A stretch of DNA of 64,000 nucleotides from Hemerocallis citrina (lineage: Eukaryota > Streptophyta > Magnoliopsida > Asparagales > Asphodelaceae). The position numbers and the translations under genes are program-made. The stretch lies in NCBI GenBank assembly GCA_017893485.1, contig JACEHZ010000589.1:310001-374000 (forward strand). The letters are read 5' to 3'. Below, piece by piece: positions 1-11,534 of this stretch. Below the pieces are notes generated by a model. That model was not told the origin of the DNA. It did not search any database and saw nothing but the letters and a program-made list of their open reading frames with translations. How positions within the stretch are numbered: the stretch's first letter is position 1; every line of letters starts with the position of its first letter.

Positions 1-784
1 CTGATGCTGGCCTCTTGTTCCGGTTCCATGTATCCTGCTTCTTCTGAAATAGGTCCATATCCTCCTCAGTCATCGCTGCTCTTCTGACCAGCTTGTCAAA
101 TCTTCTGATACCCAATGGAACCATCCTTGACCTCAAGTTTGGCCTCAAACCCAGCTCAAACTTTTTGGCCTTCTTTGCTTCGTCCATGACCAACTCTGGT
201 GCATACCTCGAAAGTTGAGCAAATTTCGTCTCATACTCCTGCACAGTCATGCTGCCCTATTGAAGGTTCATGAACTCGGTCGCCTTCTTCTCTTGAACAT
301 CCAGAGGAAAGAAGCGATCTCTAAACTCCTCCAGAAAAGCTTCCCATGTCAACTGCTGATCTCCCAAATTCCTCTTCAATGACTCCCACCAGACACCAGC
401 ATCTTTCTCGAGCTGCATCGAAGCTAACTTCACCTTGCTAGCTGCCGGAGTCTCTGATACCTCGAAGATCGTCTCCATCTTCCTAATCCAATCATCTGCT
501 GCTGTTGGATCAGCTTGCTCCTCAAAGACTGGCGGCCTCATCCTCTTAAAGGATTCGATCTGCTTGATGGGGTCGGCATTCACCAATCCATGTCCAGCTC
601 CATGATTGGGCAGCAGATTCTGCTGCTGCTGAGCTTGCTGCTGTTGCGCCACGTTGAATGCCATCAACGTATTCAGTGTTTGATACACCTTGGCGAATTT
701 AGCCTCTAGGTCGATCCCGTTTCCTCGGGAACTACCCGATCCATCCTCATTGTTGCCACCGTTTCTACCTCTGGGTGCAACCAT
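1..784 (-). pseudogene. Ty3/gypsy (Tekay/Del-like) gag, running off the left edge
   Basis: Start codon at 784. The first 175 codons have a Gly/Asn-rich head, a Gln-rich stretch (residues about 47-56) and a retrotransposon gag domain containing the motif WWESLKRNLG. An in-frame TAG at 257-259 interrupts it. The same frame then reopens and continues to position 1 with gag-type sequence (YETKFAQLSRYAPELV), so this is one gag gene with a single premature stop, probably a CAG-to-TAG change. Zinc knuckle, protease and pol would lie left of the window. A binding site for initiator tRNA-Met and a 2.7 kb LTR lie just upstream (1014-3754). The gag type and the long LTR fit the Tekay/Del chromovirus lineage; that lineage call is inference. 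Confidence 0.85.
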
Positions 785-1013
785 TTTGAATACTGCAAAA
801 CGAGGGTAAAGTTAGAGTAATACACAATTCAAACTCATATCAATGCCCTATGGCAAAACCATAACCATATCTCAAACCATAATTTCAAACCAAACATCAT
901 ATTTTAACTCTATGTGATACTCACACTCTGATGTCCACACCTAGGTACTCACTCTCTAGTGTCCACACCTAGGTTGGTTTTCTTACTATGTCTATTATTA
1001 CCATTGAAGCAGA
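785..1013 (-). other. Untranslated leader of the Tekay-like element
   Basis: Non-coding stretch between primer binding site and gag start. It carries a short direct repeat at about 918-975 (two copies of a motif containing GTCCACACCTAGGT). No coding signal is seen. Confidence 0.6.
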
Positions 1014-1025
1014 GCTCTGATACCA
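1014..1025 (-). promoter_or_regulatory. Primer binding site (initiator tRNA-Met)
   Basis: On the minus strand this reads TGGTATCAGAGC, the usual plant initiator tRNA-Met complement. It lies 5 bases downstream of the LTR end (GCGCTACA), which fixes the LTR/internal boundary. Confidence 0.9.
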
Positions 1026-1602
1026 ATCTCTGTAGCGCCCCGAATTTCTAATATGAGAGCTTAGAAAATACGTGGCACATTCCCAGTGATCCACTTCAAT
1101 ATAACAATAAACACAACCAAACACCACTAGAATTTTCAACATTTATTACAACATAGCTTTACATATCACAGCGGAAGACTAAACAACTCAAAATTAACTC
1201 AACAGGTCTTTACAAATTAACACTGAACACTTAATAGTCCATTTATCCCAAAAGCTAACTCAAGCATCCAATCTCCAACTCTAAGCAATTACCTGCAACA
1301 AGTGAGGCTAGAGTTGAACCCTAACCCCCAAACTAAAGGGGTCAGCCATAAATGGTGTGAGTGGCATAAAAATCAAACAGCAATATAAATGAACTTAAAA
1401 CATAGTATCCAACCAATAGTAACCAAAGGTGTAAAGTGTGAAATAGCAAGAAATGTAACAACAAGTGGTATCCAAAACCAAAAGTCAAGTGTGGGAAAGC
1501 AGGAAATCCAAATGCAGAAAAGTGACTCAAGAAACATGATGACCAAATGCTGACAACGATGACTACTAAGAGATGAAGATAAACTATGGTAATTTGCCCA
1601 TG

Positions 1603-1885
1603 CTTGATCATTCAGGAGATAGATCCCACACCTCAGGTATTTTCCCTGGATAATTCAGGAGATCTTCCCACATCTAAACACAGTCTCATCATCACAAGAA
1701 TACCACAAAAGCGTCGCCTCGACCTTGATAATTCAGGAGTTCAATCCCACATCTCAAGATAATTACTTGGATAATTCAGGAGATATACCTCACATCTCAG
1801 GTTAACTACCTGGATAATTCAGGAGATAAATCCCACATCTCAAGTTAACTACTTGGATAATTCAGGAGATTAAGTCTCACATCTA
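1603..1885. repeat. 43-bp tandem repeat in the Tekay-like LTR
   Basis: The phrase ATTCAGGAGAT recurs at about 1610, 1653, 1731, 1774, 1818 and 1861, with CCCACATCTCA following it. Five to six imperfect copies at a 43-44 bp spacing; the 1653-1731 gap is longer. Confidence 0.8.
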
Positions 1886-2267
1886 AAGTCTTACTGAGGT
1901 GCATAACTCATGTTCCCATTCGTCATGACACTACTAATTCCTGTCCTTATAAATTTGGGTTACTGAACAAAATCTCCTAGAGTAGTGTACCCTACCGGAC
2001 TAAAAATCTGAATAACTGAAAATTTGCCTCAGTGGGCCTCAACAAATAACTCAACAAATATCTCAACACCGGTATACTAGGGTCACGTACCTCTAGAGAC
2101 TCAAAAACAAATATCTGAACAAATTCCCACTAACCGAGTGGCTCAACTGAATATCTCAAAATCATATTCTTAAAGAATATCTCAAAAACAAATTACTGAA
2201 CTGAATAACTTAAATTCCAATACTGAACTGAATATCCAATAATCAAATACGAAGAACCTTCAGGACC

Positions 2268-2593
2268 AGTCGACTCATGCTGAGGTAAGTCGACTGTCCA
2301 GAGGACAATTTTCCATCTTTTTGCAAAAATAAACTAAGGCATAATCAGTCGTCTGGGAAGTCATCAGTCGACTGCCCCGAGACAAATACAAATAATTCTT
2401 ATCAAAATATTTTAAGTATATAAAAGTCGACTGAAAGGTTCCTAGGTTGACTGTCCCGAAAGGACTGAACAAATTTACAAACAGCAGACCAGTCGACTGA
2501 CACAGTCTAAGTCGACTGTCCCGAACAATTCTCAAAGACTGAAAGTACAGCAGCAGGCTCGTACCAGTCGACTGCTCCGTAGGTAAGTCGACT
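2268..2593. repeat. Five AGTCGACT palindrome pairs (LTR cluster)
   Basis: AGTCGACT or one-base variants start at 2268/2288, 2347/2366, 2425/2445, 2491/2510 and 2566/2586, that is, pairs spaced 19-20 bp. The bases between members differ from pair to pair, so this is not a simple tandem repeat. The same arrangement recurs in the copia elements at 31-55 kb. Confidence 0.85.
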
Positions 2594-3754
2594 GTCGGCC
2601 TACAGTTTTCAAAAATAAGATCTGGAATACAAAATCAAACTAAAGATTTCTAAAGAATCATGGTTCATTATTTATCAAACAATAGTTCATACACAAGCCA
2701 AAGATAACTCTCAAATAATCTCCAATACGATTGCATTACTCATAAATCAATCCCTCAAATCTCAACTTCTCAAGATCTAAACCACAAATCTTCCATTAGG
2801 GTTTCTCAACAAAACTTCTTCCTCAACTCTTAATTAAATCTGATCTAACAATCATAAGATTTCGATGTCTAGCATCCGATCACAATATAATCAGTTCTCA
2901 TCATGATTTCCAACAATACGATTTCATAGATCAATATTTCCTCAACAATTCTTGATAGTTCTCATATATAGTCCGAATACCATTAGGTATGCTCATCATC
3001 CATATCCAATTAAAAGATCCATATCATACATACAATGAGACAAACAAATAGTATCATACCGATGTCCAAACAAAGTGTAACAAAGATCTTACGTCATTCA
3101 TCAATCAAACAATCAAACCAAACAACAAAACAAAACAAACCACTCACTTTGATTTGAAGAAAATCCACAAAAAGCTCTTCTCCTTGCTAGATCCAAAAGT
3201 CTCTTCTTGCTCCTCAAACAAAATCTCAAAATCTGAATATTCTCTCAATGACGGCTGGGAATAAAAATCCCTTATATATGCCGGATAATTATTAGGGTTT
3301 TACCACACTTTGCAAAACAATCCTTTCAAGAACACAACTTTCATATATATCCATTATTCTTGTAAATTCAATAAAACTCCTTTAAATTAGGATCTAATAG
3401 AAAATAAATTTTTAAACTTCAGCCAATACTGCCCAAAACGTTCAGAATACCGATTTTGCATTTCAACCCTTGAAAATGTCAATTTTGCAAATAAGTCCTT
3501 CTTTTCTCAAAAATTGCAAATAGTATCAATTAATTTCAGAAAAATCTGGAAAAATACTACATAAATCCTAAATAATAAATAAAGATTTTTCATAAAGGAA
3601 TCTTAATTTTTCAAACTTCTAAAAAGTCATTTGCATGTGTTTTGCACGTGTACAAAAGATAAATTTCTTAGAAAATGTTAATTAAATCTCCAAAAAATCA
3701 TTTAAATTCATTTTCAAATAATTAAAGTAATATTTGAAAATATGGGGTTCTACA

Positions 3755-5799
3755 CTATAGGGTCGTAAATTGATGGGTTTGCTTCCTGGGAGGAGAGTAA
3801 TAGTGTGATCACAACCACGGTGAGGAGGTAGACCCATATTTTCTTTAAATACTTCAGCAAACTGATCCAAAACCTGCTAAAGAGGAAGGGAAACATTTGC
3901 CTTGCTCTTGTTATCATCTGGTGCTTTTGTGGTACCAACCATCTGCAGAAACCAACCATGTTTAACTTGTAATAGAGATTTAGAAATACTCTTAGGTGTG
4001 GAGAGCTCCAAATCTGGAGGAATAATTACCAACAAAGTTCTTTCTTGATTATCTAATTGAAACCTTAGTCATTTTTCCTTCAAGTTCCATACGACGTCCC
4101 CTAATGTTTCAATCCATTAAGATCCCAATACCAATTGACAGGTGTCCAAAAATACCACATAGCAATCTGCAACTATAGGAATGCCTTGACACACAAACTT
4201 AACTTCTTCACAAAGCCCCCAACACTCCAGCTGCTGCCCCCCAGGTATAGTTACTTCCAAATGTGCCTGTTGGTTAATTAATAGCTGAAGTTTATGCACA
4301 AGTTGTTTATCGATGAAATTGTGTGTGGCTCCAGTATCTAGTAATGCACAAACAGGACAAGAAGATATAGTTACCAAAACTCTAAAGGTTGTAGGCCTAT
4401 TACTTCCTGTGAGAACATGTAAAGAAATCATTCCTGGATCTACAGGATTCAATGTAGGTTTGATCGACTTTGTGTCTGCATGAACTTTGGCTGATTCTTG
4501 TTCTTCTTCCCCAGAGCTATCATCGAGCTCCTCAGTCTCCTCCTCTAGAGTACCCATAATCTGCATGAATACCCCACTCACACAAGATCCCACCATCTGC
4601 ATAAAAGTTTTACCTGAGCATTTATGACCCCTTACAAATTTTTCGCCGCAGTGGAAACATAGGCCTTTTTCTCTTCTTTCTTTCATGTATTGCACTAAGT
4701 GCTGGTCTTTAGCTGTAGAGTTATTAGATGTACCAGACCAATTACTACCTGCTAAAGATTTGGTACTTGGGAAATTTGAACTAGCTGGAAGTTTGGAGGT
4801 AGCTGCAGAATTAGTACTTTTATATCCAGTTGATATTGGGTTACCCTTAACAAAAGAGTGAGTTTTCCAAGCCCTTCTCTGATCATTGATAATCTCCTCT
4901 CTAGCTGTGGCTTCCCTATATGCAGCAAGAACACTTTGGGGTTTCTTGAGTCTTACTTCCTTACGCAAATCACTCTTTAACCCTGAAATGTAACAACTAA
5001 CCAGGGAAGACTTAGCTAAAGGTTTCGCAAGCTGACTAAATTTTAACAATTCTATGTGGTATTCCGCCACAGTCCCAACTTGTTGGAGTTTGTACAGAGA
5101 AGCCTCAGGATCATCGAGTTTCGCAGGCCCAAATTGCAACAGCATCTCTTTCTTGATTGTTTCCCAGTCGATGATCAACTCATCTTATTGCTCATATCAT
5201 CTCCACCATGACAAAGCTTCTCCTCTCAAATAGTACAAACTAAAGGGTAATTGATCAAGAACATCAATCCTCTGAGTATAGAAGTGGTGTTCCATATGAT
5301 ATATCCAATTCGTTACATCTCCAGTACCATCAAAGCTGGGTAAATCAATTTTGGGATGTTTCAGGAAGAAGGTGTTACCTTCATGATGACGTTCATTGCT
5401 CTCCTGACGTCTATCATAGTTTCTTGAAAGTTCTTGATGCTGGTAACCAGTTCTTGAGCGTAGTCTTTGTCTTTCCCTATATCTCCGAGTTCTATCTTTA
5501 GTATTTCTATCATCTTGATCAAGATTGTGTGAATTGGCATACCAAGAACTCCTGGGGCTTGAATGACGACGCCTTCCAAACTCCCTTCTCACACGACGAT
5601 GTTCCCCATCTGAATTGCTTTCACTTCCTTCTGATCTTGAGAAATCTCTTTCTTGATGATGGTAATGGCAGTTTCTTGGCTTGTGAAGAAGACGATCCAA
5701 TGCCAATTCCAACCGGTCGAATCTTTCTTCAAAATGGGAATGCTTATGGGACTCAACTCCACAATCGATAGTCTCTTGCATTCTGATCCCTTGCTCCAA
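3755..5799 (-). pseudogene. Ty3/gypsy (Reina-like) gag-protease-RT start, interrupted
   Basis: One long minus-strand frame from 5799, broken by stops near 5197 and 5186 and at 4117. In order: Arg/Ser-rich head; gag core (LPSFDGTGDVTNW, then LLQFGPAKLDDPEASLYKLQ); a CCHC-type zinc knuckle (CFHCGEKFVRGHKC) at about 4620-4655; an acidic Glu/Asp tract; an aspartic protease with DTGATHNFID at about 4310-4340. The last part (FAEVFKENMGLPPHRGCDHT) is the region just before reverse transcriptase. It stops at 3755, where the Tekay-like LTR is inserted; the rest of pol must lie left of the window. Gag type and short LTR suggest a Reina-type chromovirus (inference). Confidence 0.85.
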
Positions 5800-5901
5800 G
5801 TCTAGTTCGAGGTCCCGACCCTAAGCCAATAGGATTCTTAGCTTCCAGATTGAGTTCTTGTTCGAATTCGGGATCGGTGTTAGCTTCTGGTCCCAATTCA
5901 T

Positions 5902-5913
5902 GCTCTGATACCA
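5902..5913 (-). promoter_or_regulatory. Primer binding site (initiator tRNA-Met) of the Reina-like element
   Basis: Minus strand TGGTATCAGAGC, one base from the LTR end GGAACA. About 100 bases separate it from the gag start at 5799. Confidence 0.85.
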
Positions 5914-5914
5914 T

Positions 5915-6358
5915 TGTTCCAGGCCGTTCACCAACAACGGTGACTACAGCCGGAGCTCTCCTCCTTGGTATCCCAAGCGACAGAATCTGCAACAATGGGG
6001 AATTAAGAGAGGAAGATGATGAACAGAAACACTGAGATTTTCATTCATAGCCAAATGTTACATCACAGGGGGTTATTTATACAACTGAACCCAGACTCAA
6101 AACACGGGAGAAGCACGGACTTGGACAATTAGTTAGGAAGTTGAGAAGTGGTTCCCAGCTTCTAACAACAAACCAACTCTCGCCAGCTGGCGAATTGTTA
6201 GGCTATTTTACAAAGAACCCCCCAAAAGACAAACAATTATTTACATATTGACACACTGATACATTTCTTTCCCCTTCTTCATCCTCTTCAATTAGCATTT
6301 CCATTTCCCCAATCCTCCTTAACGCTCCATCGCCATGGACTACTGATCAGCTCTAACA
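5915..6358 (-). repeat. 5' LTR of the Reina-like gypsy element, 444 bp
   Basis: On the minus strand it runs from TGTTAGAGC (6358) to GGAACA (5915), with inverted TGTT/AACA ends, directly before the primer binding site. A TATAAATAA motif lies near 6073-6082. The right end sits at the left edge of the duplicated segment that begins at 6376. The other LTR is outside the window, so the target duplication cannot be checked. Confidence 0.75.
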
Positions 6359-6375
6359 GATCCGTGAGCTGTATC

Positions 6376-7677
6376 AAACAAACTAGATAGTCCCCAAAAA
6401 AATAAAGGAAGGCAATGCAGAACAGCACAACCACATCCAAACACATAATGGGATAGCCATTACAAATTGCAGTAGAGAAATTACAAACAACAACCAAAAA
6501 CATCATGCAATAGGCTAGTATGGCCAACAGTCATTTGCCGCTAGCCACAATGCATACAAAAGAGTTAAAAAACGATTGTCGATACCCCCTCAAAAATGAG
6601 TAAACATTATAAAAAACATAGTCGTGTCGCAGCAAAACTAAAGACCGAACAAAGCTTATTCCTTGATAACTCTCCCTCCTGTCTTCACCTCCGAGTTAAT
6701 CCTTTCTTTATTTTTTGCCATCGCAGCACCTGTCCATAAGAGAGCAAGCTTAATTATTTCTTGAATAGGGAAATACTGACATATTAAAGTTGTATGGAAG
6801 GATATTGAAAATCTAAGTGATATTTGTAAATAACAAAAGACAATAGTACAAAAAGAAGAAAAAAATTAACAATTTTACATATTTGAACTTCAAATAATAA
6901 GATTGCATCAACAATCAAGAACATGACATTATGTGAATGTTACAAAAAAAGAAAAAGATCTAACTTATTTTTAGCTAGTGACCACATATAAAAAATAACT
7001 ATTAAGATAATTATGCTAAGGAAATACCACTACCCTGTAATATGCATGATTGTAAATTTTGATTTTTCTCCAGCATGACATTATGTGAATTTTACAAAAA
7101 AAGTAAAAGATCTAACTTCTTTTCAGCTAGTGGCCACATATACAAAATAACTATTAAGATAATTATGCTAAAGAAATACCACTACCCTGTAATATGCATG
7201 ATTGTAAATTTTGATTTTTCTCCAATATCCTAACAATCTCAACTCAAAGTTAAAGATTTCACTTGAGACAATTTGTGGCATTCATTTGTGCACAACGTTG
7301 TTTAAAATATTCTTCTTCTTAAAATTGTATTTTATAGAACATTATCATTATATTACTTTATACACATTATGTGTGACACATCTCACGCCCAACTCATTGC
7401 AATCTGAATGGCGTTACCAAATAGAATTTAGGCTGATCATATAGCATCTAATTAATTTATCTTTTGCTTAGAATCACAATCAACAATAAGTCAATAACGA
7501 CACTAATGAAGTTTATTGTTGCACTTAAGGTCTCAATAAACAACAAAATTAGTTTATTTGAAAATTTTATCATTTGAAAATTAGTGCATCGAACTTTTAT
7601 CATTGTAAAATTTTATATTGTACCCTTGTTTCAAAACAAACTTGTTACCCGTGCTATTTATTCATAAAGGCTTCAAG
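6376..7677. repeat. 1.3 kb direct duplication, copy 1
   Basis: Aligns by eye almost throughout with 8641-9920: both begin ACAAACTAGATAGTCCC and end TTCATAAAGGCTTCAA, with scattered substitutions and small indels. An internal tandem pair of about 148 bp (6927-7074 and 7075-7222, each starting near GACATTATGTGAA) is present in both copies, so it predates the larger duplication. Open frames inside are short and differ between copies; I recognise no gene. Confidence 0.85.
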
Positions 7678-7678
7678 G

Positions 7679-8170
7679 TGACGATCTTGAAGATTATGTA
7701 TGTATAATCGTCAACCGGAGTAAGTTGACGATCTGGAAGATTATGTATGTAACTGTATGGGATGATGATATATAGTGATGAGATAAAGTATGTTAAACCC
7801 GTACCGCCTTGTTGTGGGGTATTGAGTTATGTGTGTGGTTTTTTAAAGGTTTTTCATAAAGATATATTATGTTTTCAAACAAAATTGTGATTTTTATTTT
7901 GTATCTTGCATCATATGATGATATTTGCCCCTAAAGCCCTATATATATGATGCATGCATGATGTTGCTTGGATTGACCTGGGGGGATCTATATTAATTGC
8001 CTGTGATTAGATATTTTTGATTATTTGCGGAATTCCGTAAGGAATTTCTGTTCTGTAAATGGCTAATATTTCAGGGGAGACTTTGCTGAAATTTTAATTG
8101 AAATCTATTAAGATTATTCTAGTAAGAAATAGTTAAAAAATAATGAGAGAAATTTTTTTGGGTTGTCACA
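7679..8170 (-). repeat. Probable gypsy LTR fragment between the duplicated copies
   Basis: The minus strand begins TGTGACAACCC at 8170, a common start of plant gypsy LTRs, and the segment is TG/CA bounded. It has a short internal repeat (GACGATCT.GAAGATTATGTATGT at 7681 and 7730). No internal domain or clear target duplication is present, so it may be a solo or truncated LTR. Confidence 0.4.
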
Positions 8171-8640
8171 CTTTCCGTTCTCGGAATGTGTGTATTACTT
8201 TTTAAATTATCCACACTATTCTAATTTCAAAATATACCCAAAGAAAAGAAAGATGCAGCAGGATATACTTCCCAACAAATTAAAGGAGCTACAGAAGTAG
8301 GGAGATTCTTTATATACAAATTTAAAATGTTAAAAACCATCGAAAATTCATTCATAAGTAGCAAGAAAAACAACACTGATCCTCTTCATTGGATGCACAA
8401 GATGCGGCCCAAACAAAGAGAAAGAGGAATACAATGAACAGAAGAAGTAAAATTACAATTCATAAAATAGAAAATTAAAATACAGAACTGGTTATACTCT
8501 CACCCGAGTAGAAGTAGCAAAAGAACACAAGCTAGTAGCAACACCAAAGCAAAGCCGCAACCAGAAAACACCCAATTTGGTCAAGAACACACTGCTGCCC
8601 AAACAAAAGAGTCTTAACAAAACCAAATTGAGACTGATTA
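8171..8640. other. Unassigned sequence between duplicated copies
   Basis: About 470 AT-rich bases with no convincing coding potential on either strand. On the minus strand it resembles a 3' untranslated or LINE tail composition, but no domain or poly-A junction is visible. Confidence 0.5.
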
Positions 8641-9920
8641 CAACAAACTAGATAGTCCCAAAAAAATAAAGGAAGAGAACGCATAGCAGCACAACCACAT
8701 CCAAACACATAATGGGATAACCATTACAAAATGCAGTGGAGAAATTTAAACAACAACCAAAAACATCATGCAATAAGGCTAGTACGGCCAACAGTCATCT
8801 GCCGCTAGCCACAATGCATACAAAAGAGTCAAAAAACGATTATCGATACCCCACAAAAATAAGTAAACATTATCAAAAACATAGTCGCGTCGCAGCAAAA
8901 CTAAAGACCGAACAAAGCTTATTCCTCGATAACTCTCCCTCCTACCTTCACCTCCGAGTTTATCCTTTATTTTTTGCCATCGCAGGACCTATCCATAAGA
9001 GAGCAAAAGCTAATTATTTCTTGGATAGGGAGATACTGACATATTAAAGTTGTATGGAAGGATATTGAAAATCTAAGTGTTATTTGTAAATAACAAAAGA
9101 CAATAGTACAAAAAGAAGAAAAAAACTAACAATTTTACATATTTGAACTTCAAATAATAAGATTGCATCAACAATCGAGATAATGACATTATGTGAATGT
9201 TACAAAAAAAAAAGATCTAACTTATTTTTAGCTAGTGACCACATATACAAAATAATTATTAAGATAATTATGATAAGGAAATACCACTACCCTGTAATAT
9301 GCATGATTGTAAATTTTGATTTTTCTCCAACATGACATTATGTGAATTTTACAAAAAAAGTAAAAGAGCTAGTGGCCACATATACAAAATAACTATTAAG
9401 ATAATTATGCTAAGAAAATACCACTACCCTGTAATATGCATGATTGTAAATTTTAATTTTTCTCCAATATCCTAACAACCTCAACTCAAAGTTAAAGATT
9501 TCACTTAAGATAATTTGTGGCATTCATTTGTGCACAATCGTTGTTTAAAATATTCTTCTTCTTAAAATTGTATTTTATAGAATATTATCATTATATTACT
9601 TTATACACATTATGTGTGACACATCTCACGCCCAACTCATTGCAATCTGAATGGCGTTACCAAATAGAATTTAGGCTGATCATATAGCATCTAATTAATT
9701 TATCTTTTGCTTAGAATCACAATCAACAATAAGTCAATAACGACACCAATGAAGTTTATTGTTTCACTTAAAGTCTCAATAAACAACAAAATTAGTTTAT
9801 TGGAAAATTTTATCATTGGAAAATTAGTCCATCGAACTTTTATCATTGGAAAATTTTATATTGTACCCTTGTTTCAAAACAAACTTGTTACCCATGCTAT
9901 TTATTCATAAAGGCTTCAAA
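8641..9920. repeat. 1.3 kb direct duplication, copy 2
   Basis: Partner of 6376-7677. It carries the same internal tandem pair (about 9184-9330 and 9331-9468), one member shortened by a small deletion. After 9920 the two flanks differ completely. Confidence 0.85.
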
Positions 9921-10476
9921 GTGCTCTCTCATTTTTATCTTATGTTTAAACTTTTTTTTCTTAATTTGTTTCTAGATTTTGTATCGTACGAGATCACCTG
10001 GTAGAGAAAAAAATAATTATTACATACAAATTTGATTTGGCTTTTGTCTTAAAAATTCAAAGACAAAAAATAGTTATTTTACAAATTTGGAACGCTAACT
10101 AGGTATAGGGGGCTGTTTGTTTTGAAAAATAGGGTGGAAACATATAAATTTGATTATTTTTTACATAGAATGGTTTTTTGTATATTAATTTGAAAAAAAA
10201 AGTTACTGCATGTATCATATATTTGAAAAATGAAGATGAGCAATTCCCGATCGTCTCCATTTATCTTTCCCTCTCTAATTTCTCTTTTTCCATTAAATCT
10301 CCAATTTATCCTTGGTTCAACACCGCAATGCATAAAAAAGTAAGGCTAAAAGATGAGAAACTGTGCACAAAAATAATTAATATTTCTGATACTGCAAAAC
10401 TGATACTAAACATGATAGACATATATATAAATCTCTGACACCAAGTTTGTGAAGTTAGGTTGCATTCACTTTCCAT
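9921..10476. other. AT-rich sequence without a recognisable gene
   Basis: Short open frames only, none with recognisable domains. It borders the HIPL-like remnant on its 3' side. Confidence 0.5.
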
Positions 10477-10711
10477 ACATGAATGGGTCTGTCATTGACC
10501 TGTAGACATACCCACCGGTAACTGAGGCGGATCTTACACTGTTGTTTAAAGCAGAGTGTGGATAACCCATGATAGGGAAGATGGCATTTATGGAGGCAGC
10601 GGATGTGTTTCCTCCAGGAGTTGAAAGCAGATGGAAGATTTTAGGCCCTTCATAAATTCGCCACCCATAATTTCCACCCCTGGAAATAAAATCTACATCT
10701 TCATATGCGTC
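10477..10711 (-). pseudogene. HIPL-like (hedgehog-interacting-like) exon remnant, 3' part
   Basis: Read on the minus strand after a good acceptor (TTATAG at 10712-10717), this stretch encodes YEDVDFISRGGNYGWRIYEG, then STPGGNTSA, a PIMGYPHS motif and VTGGYVYRS. These are hallmarks of the sugar dehydrogenase-like (GSDH/sorbosone) domain of plant HIPL1/HIPL2, cell-surface proteins. Reading ends at MYGK followed by a possible donor (AAAGTGAAT). No downstream exons were found to the left. Together with 11167-11338 it gives two adjacent exons of a gene that is otherwise missing. Confidence 0.75.
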
Positions 10712-10820
10712 CTATAAGAGTATAATTGTAAATATCAGAAATGTTTGAAACGTGGCAATGCTAGTCTAACATGTCAAATACGAAGAAGGAAAACATATAA
10801 GATATAACACTAGGAGAACA

Positions 10821-11088
10821 AAATTTATGCTCTGAAATGTGGCTAAATAAATTTAAACATTTGTTATACGTGGACTTTTTGCTTGTAATTAACAAAAATA
10901 AGTAAATTAACTGAAAATAAATGAAAAATGAGGGTTATAAATGAAGGAAGAAATAAATTTATGCTCTGAAATGTGGCTAAATAAATTTAAACATTTGTTA
11001 TACGTGGACCTTTTGCTTGTAATTAACAAAAATAAGTAAATTAACTGAAAATTATTGAAAAATGAGGGTTATAAATGAAGGGAGAAAT
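10821..11088. repeat. 134-bp tandem duplication in the HIPL-like intron
   Basis: Two nearly identical copies, 10821-10954 and 10955-11088, each starting AAATTTATGCTCTGAAATG. A local duplication within the intron between the two HIPL-like exons. Confidence 0.85.
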
Positions 11089-11166
11089 ATCTAAAGAATA
11101 AGTAAATTGAAGAAATGAAGATGTTAAAAATGCTGAAACTAACAAATCAATCTGCACTCGAATAAC

Positions 11167-11338
11167 CTGGCCAGTATCTCCACAGAAAAATTGAGAAGGC
11201 CTTTCTGAATCGAAACTGCAATGCCAAGGATTTCTTAGACCCAAGGCCCAAATCTCAGGTTGCAGTTCCCGATCATCAATAGACGGGTAGGGATTGAATA
11301 GTTTCCCCACAAGCCAAGGCGATCTGTCTCACTTTGAC
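11167..11338 (-). pseudogene. HIPL-like exon remnant, 5' part, frameshifted
   Basis: The minus strand after a CTAG acceptor (11339-11342) reads SETDRLGLWGNYSIP. It then needs a frame change to continue as DDRELQPEIWALGLRNPW and FDSERPSQFFCGDTGQ, ending at donor CCAG/GTTATT at 11166/11167. In HIPL proteins these two blocks are contiguous within a few residues, so a small deletion that is not a multiple of three has broken the exon. Exon order and splice phase agree with the block at 10477-10711. Confidence 0.75.
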
Positions 11339-11534
11339 CTAGCATAATAATATTGCTGGAATTAGGTATGAACAAACAGATGATAAACAATGTGATAAAT
11401 GTGTACAGTTTCTGATACTCGCTAGAATTTACAATTAAATTCCTAAAAAAATTGAAAAAATAACCCATTTCTCAAATTTTAATTTCATTAAGAAAATAGA
11501 GATATATAGAGAGAGAAAGAGAGAGCTTGATCAC

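Larger units (their letters stand above)
1031..3754 (-). repeat. 5' LTR of Tekay-like gypsy element, 2724 bp
   Basis: On the minus strand it starts TGTAGAACCCCATA at 3754 and ends GGGGCGCTACA at 1031, with TG...CA termini. A TATATAAG box (3272-3279, minus) is a plausible promoter. The LTR sits inside the pol gene of an older gypsy element: coding sequence resumes exactly at 3755. The expected target duplication copy is CTATA (3755-3759); its partner would be outside the window. It contains a roughly 43-bp tandem repeat (1603-1885) and five pairs of the AGTCGACT palindrome (2268-2593). Confidence 0.88.

Noticed and set aside
2268..2593. CRISPR-like array of short palindromic repeats
   Set aside because: Repeats are only 8-10 bp with 11-13 bp between members of a pair, the pairs are irregularly placed, the sequence is a plant LTR, and no cas genes are present.
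8736..9047. Open frame of 103 codons in duplicate copy 2
   Set aside because: The matching stretch in copy 1 (about 6480-6780) is interrupted, and the peptide has no recognisable domain.
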